Part shown: positions 61,875-64,000 of the stretch, piece after piece
How the letters are laid out: each line of letters begins with the position of its first letter
Numbering within the stretch: position 1 is the stretch's first letter
NCBI GenBank assembly: GCA_017463255.1
Contig: JAFTPP010000002.1
Location: 163,712-227,711, forward strand
DNA from: Lachnospiraceae bacterium
Lineage (GTDB): Bacteria > Bacillota > Clostridia > Lachnospirales > Lachnospiraceae
DNA length: 64,000 nucleotides
Direction of reading: 5' to 3'
Position numbers and translations under genes: made by a program
Notes under the pieces: model-generated
What the model saw: only the letters and a program-made list of their open reading frames with translations
What the model was told of the DNA's origin: nothing
Database searches by the model: none

Positions 61875-62771
61875 TTATTTATTATTTTTCGCATCATCAA
61901 GAAGTTCTGGCGTCGTTGCGTTCGAACTAGAAATAATCGTTCTTCCCAACTTCGCTTCAAGTTCTTTTCTGGCATTACCCGCAATTTCTCCACCCGATAT
62001 TGTTACTTCTTTGGTTTCATCATATCCACTCGGTCTTTGCATACGAGATAATTCTGTGGTAGATACCTCCGCAAGAAGATTTAAGGCAAGTTCTGTATTT
62101 GTCATATTGTCCCTTAAATTCTCTTTTTTCAAACCTTTCAACTCTTTATATGCTTGAACAGATTTTCCAGACCACGCCATAGTCAGAATATTTGTAAGCA
62201 TTGCATATTCTTTAGGATTATTAATTCCTGCATTTTGCCACTCATCTGTCAATTCTTTACGAATTTCAATAGAACGTAATCTCTGCGAAATCCATTTGTC
62301 TGAGTATCCTTTTGCCTTATATGTAGCAACTGCCCTTTCCATGGCTTTCTCTGGATCAGCAATTTCATCTAATCTTTCCGCTCCAACTTTTGCCAACCAT
62401 GCTTTAAAAGGCTCTGCTTTTGGTGATTTAATGGATTGAATAATTCTTAAAATTCCTTCGATATTAGCGGCTTGCGCCTTTCTCATCTTTCCATCTGGTG
62501 CAAGCATTTGAAGTGGGGTACAAATTGTACCCCACTTGGAATCCAATTCCTTGTCACGGGCACGCATTTTCTTTATATATTGTTTAGGGTCACTACTATC
62601 TGTCAATACTTTTACAACATCAAAAATCGATAGGTACCATTCCTCTAATTCTGAGTGCCACACTTTTCGAATACTATTATCTGTCCATATTTCTTTTTCC
62701 TCAATTTCGCCATTATCTAATAAAACTAGTTCGGTCTTCTGTTTAAGGGCATTATATACATATATGTTCAT
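61875..62771 (-). CDS. BRO-N / DinD-like antirepressor-type protein
   Basis: A 298-residue protein. Residues 20-100 form a BRO-N-like fold (IRKVWHSELEEWYLSIFDVVKVL, QYIKKMRARDKELDSKWGT), followed by a helical region (AFKAWLAKVGAERLDEIADP) and RLRSIEIRKELTDEW seen in DinD-like proteins. BRO-N proteins bind DNA and are common in phages and mobile islands. Start codon overlaps the stop of the XRE gene by one base (TAATG), so the two are made together. Role unclear; a regulator or toxin-like partner is possible. Confidence 0.8.
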   Translation of the reverse strand: MNIYVYNALKQKTELVLLDNGEIEEKEIWTDNSIRKVWHSELEEWYLSIFDVVKVLTDSSDPKQYIKKMRARDKELDSKWGTICTPLQMLAPDGKMRKAQAANIEGILRIIQSIKSPKAEPFKAWLAKVGAERLDEIADPEKAMERAVATYKAKGYSDKWISQRLRSIEIRKELTDEWQNAGINNPKEYAMLTNILTMAWSGKSVQAYKELKGLKKENLRDNMTNTELALNLLAEVSTTELSRMQRPSGYDETKEVTISGGEIAGNARKELEAKLGRTIISSSNATTPELLDDAKNNK

Positions 62772-62968
62772 TACACATCCTCCCTTCTTATCAATTCCTC
62801 ATACTTTAACATATATCCCAACAACCTGGGCACATACTCTGGTGGAGTACGTCTTCCGGCTTCCCAATCTTCAAGTGTACGGATCGGAATTCCCGTATAC
62901 TCTGAAAATTGTCTTCTATTCATTCCAATGCTTTCTCTAAGTTCCTTAATTCTATTTGCTGTATCCAT
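62771..62968 (-). CDS. small XRE-family regulator paired with BRO-N protein
   Basis: A 65-residue helix-turn-helix protein from ATG at 62968, which has TTGGAGTAAATTT before it; the longer frame lacks a ribosome binding site. ANRIKELRESIGMNRRQFSE and TGIPIRTLEDWEAGRRTP match Cro/C1-type helices. It probably represses its own operon through the palindrome over the promoter at 63020-63030. Confidence 0.82.
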   Translation of the reverse strand: MDTANRIKELRESIGMNRRQFSEYTGIPIRTLEDWEAGRRTPPEYVPRLLGYMLKYEELIRREDV

Positions 62969-62996
62969 AAATTTACTCCAATTTATCATTTTCATA

Positions 62997-63030
62997 ATTG
63001 TAACATACTAATAAATATTACGCAATGCGT
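62997..63030 (-). promoter_or_regulatory. promoter of the XRE/BRO-N pair with overlapping palindrome
   Basis: On the minus strand TTGCGT (63020-63025), spacer 17, TACAAT (62997-63002). The palindrome ACGCA-A-TGCGT (63020-63030) covers the -35 box, where a repressor would block RNA polymerase. Confidence 0.6.
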
Positions 63031-63071
63031 GGTGCTTGTTTTTTTAATACAAAAGAGACTCTTAACTGGTA

Positions 63072-63112
63072 CAAAAATGCCGGAACCCGCTATTATTAAG
63101 CGTTTTCCGACA
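63072..63112 (-). terminator. Rho-independent terminator
   Basis: Arms TGCCGGAA (63078-63085) and TTCCGACA (63105-63112) with an inner CGC/GCG pair (63088-63090/63100-63102), followed on the minus strand by TTTTTG. It is the first terminator after carB and the dapF remnant. Between 63113 and 63259 I see no gene. Confidence 0.65.
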
Positions 63113-63259
63113 CCCTATTCTTACATTATAAATTATGTTCCATTACATCACCTGAAACACTTATATTGCCCAGTCCAAACACCTGACCTTCCCATTCTGT
63201 CAAGTATGGTATAAAAATATATATCTTCAGCAAACTGAAAGTTTCTTCTTTATTAAATT

Positions 63260-63376
63260 TCAATCGTAATGTGACGTCTTAAAATCTGCAATACTTGATG
63301 GACTAATCGTAATGATTCCATCTGAGCCTATCCCGAAATGTCTATCCGATAATTTGATAGACGCATCTTTATCATC
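63260..63376 (-). pseudogene. dapF: diaminopimelate epimerase remnant (about 38 codons)
   Basis: Directly after the carB stop codon, one minus-strand frame reads DKDASIKLSDRHFGIGSDG, the conserved early part of DapF, and continues to ADFKTSHYD before TGA at 63260-63262. Genuine DapF is about 270-280 residues and this region lies near residues 35-70. There is no start codon in this frame and no further DapF sequence up to 63113. It is a broken leftover of a gene that once followed carB. Confidence 0.7.
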
Positions 63377-63378
63377 TC

Positions 63379-64000
63379 CTATTCTGTTATTGTCGAAACT
63401 CCAATTGTTATTTCTTCCAAAACATCAAGCAATACCCTGACAGTATCCAATGAAGTGAACATGGTTACATTATTCTCTATCGCTGTTCTTCTAATAGCCA
63501 AACCATCTTCATAATGGATACCCGATAAAATCGCACGGGTGTTAATTACATAGCTTACATATCCGGCACGTATGGCTTCCAGAATTTCGGTACTGTTTTC
63601 GCTCAGTTTTCTGCGAATACGTGTACGAATACCATGTGCCTTTAAAAACTCACCGGTTCCCACAGTTGCTTCGATGTTAAAGCCCATATCATAAAATCTT
63701 TTTATCAGAGGAAGCGCTTCCTCTTTATCCTCATCTGCCAGTGTAACTACTACCGTTCCGTAATTCTGCATCTTAACGCCGGAAGCAATCAACGCTTTAT
63801 ACATGGCACGCGGAAGCTTATCATCGTAACCGATTGCTTCACCGGTGGACTTCATTTCCGGGGACAGATATGCATCCATTCCGTTTAGCTTTGCAAATGA
63901 AAAAGCAGGAGCTTTTACATACCATCTCTTTTTCTCTTTCGGATAAATCATATCAATTCCCTGTTCTTTCAAACTTTTACCAAGAATTACTTTCGTTGCA
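63379..64000 (-). CDS. carB: carbamoyl-phosphate synthase large chain, 3' part (cut by window edge)
   Basis: The frame is open to the window edge at 64000; only the last 206 or so codons are seen. ATKVILGKSLKEQGID and PAFSFAKLNGMDAYLSPEMK, then GEAIGYD match the end of the second ATP-grasp half of CarB; the rest is the MGS-like allosteric domain (MGFNIEATVGTGEFLKAHGI, YVINTR). It makes carbamoyl phosphate for arginine and pyrimidine synthesis, linking it to the arg genes at 44.5-51 kb. The next thing downstream is the dapF remnant. Confidence 0.93.
   Translation of the reverse strand, partial: ATKVILGKSLKEQGIDMIYPKEKKRWYVKAPAFSFAKLNGMDAYLSPEMKSTGEAIGYDDKLPRAMYKALIASGVKMQNYGTVVVTLADEDKEEALPLIKRFYDMGFNIEATVGTGEFLKAHGIRTRIRRKLSENSTEILEAIRAGYVSYVINTRAILSGIHYEDGLAIRRTAIENNVTMFTSLDTVRVLLDVLEEITIGVSTITE

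Noticed and set aside
63113..63259. Continuation of dapF beyond the fragment
   Set aside because: A GLGN-like string occurs on the minus strand, but in the wrong order relative to the DapF signature and without further matches.

Overview
The window looks like chromosomal DNA of a Clostridia species, most likely Lachnospiraceae. Supporting signs are the low-to-middle GC content, strong GGAGG-type ribosome binding sites, a T-box leader in front of aspS, indirect Asn/Gln-tRNA synthesis genes (AspRS, GatC, GatA-like, GatB), MoxR/DUF58/transglutaminase and ComEA/ComEC clusters, and several 7TM sensor kinases. No ribosomal RNA, tRNA, CRISPR array or insertion sequence was recognised.

Left end (1-4100) is accessory in character: a cut-off XRE regulator, an AAA-ATPase-like/PD-(D/E)XK protein with its own N-terminal helix-turn-helix, a 42-codon orphan ORF and two proteins of unknown function. 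At 4.4-14.4 kb lies the most distinctive unit. A LytTR response regulator and a very large sensor kinase (surface-protein-like ectodomain, Pro/Thr/Glu-rich stalk, 7TM sensor, kinase) are divergent from an operon of three secreted proteins. These three have unrelated N-terminal parts but nearly identical C-terminal domains of about 80 residues. A 20-bp-period direct repeat of LytTR type sits just upstream of a good promoter for the secreted-protein operon.

The middle (14.4-38.2 kb) carries a Na/Pi transporter, the T-box-controlled aspS-gatC fusion/gatA-like/gatB operon, an alanine symporter, a hybrid sensor kinase and a GH43 lipoprotein, a transglutaminase-like protein, trkA-trkH, a moxR/DUF58/transglutaminase operon, an AraC regulator and a PAS-GGDEF protein. 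The gatA-like gene lacks the amidase catalytic serines and its N-terminus, yet sits in the normal gat operon.

The 38-49.7 kb part holds a PD-(D/E)XK-like protein, an exact 8 x 53 bp array of hairpin-forming repeats that begins inside the comEC stop region, comEC and comEA, and an arginine operon (argC, a GNAT, argJ, argB, argD, a solute-binding protein) divergent from argG over candidate ArgR operators. The right end (50.9-64 kb) holds DUF1294, an orphan LytTR regulator, DegV, DUF5721, DUF1846, a cysteine-cluster protein, an ABC exporter with DUF1622, an M6-type metalloprotease with a triplicated N-terminal module, an XRE/BRO-N pair with an operator-like palindrome over its promoter, a broken dapF remnant, and the 3' end of carB at the window edge.

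Start codons were moved from the longest ORF wherever a Shine-Dalgarno sequence pointed to a shorter one. Function calls rest on motif recognition by eye; no database search was possible.
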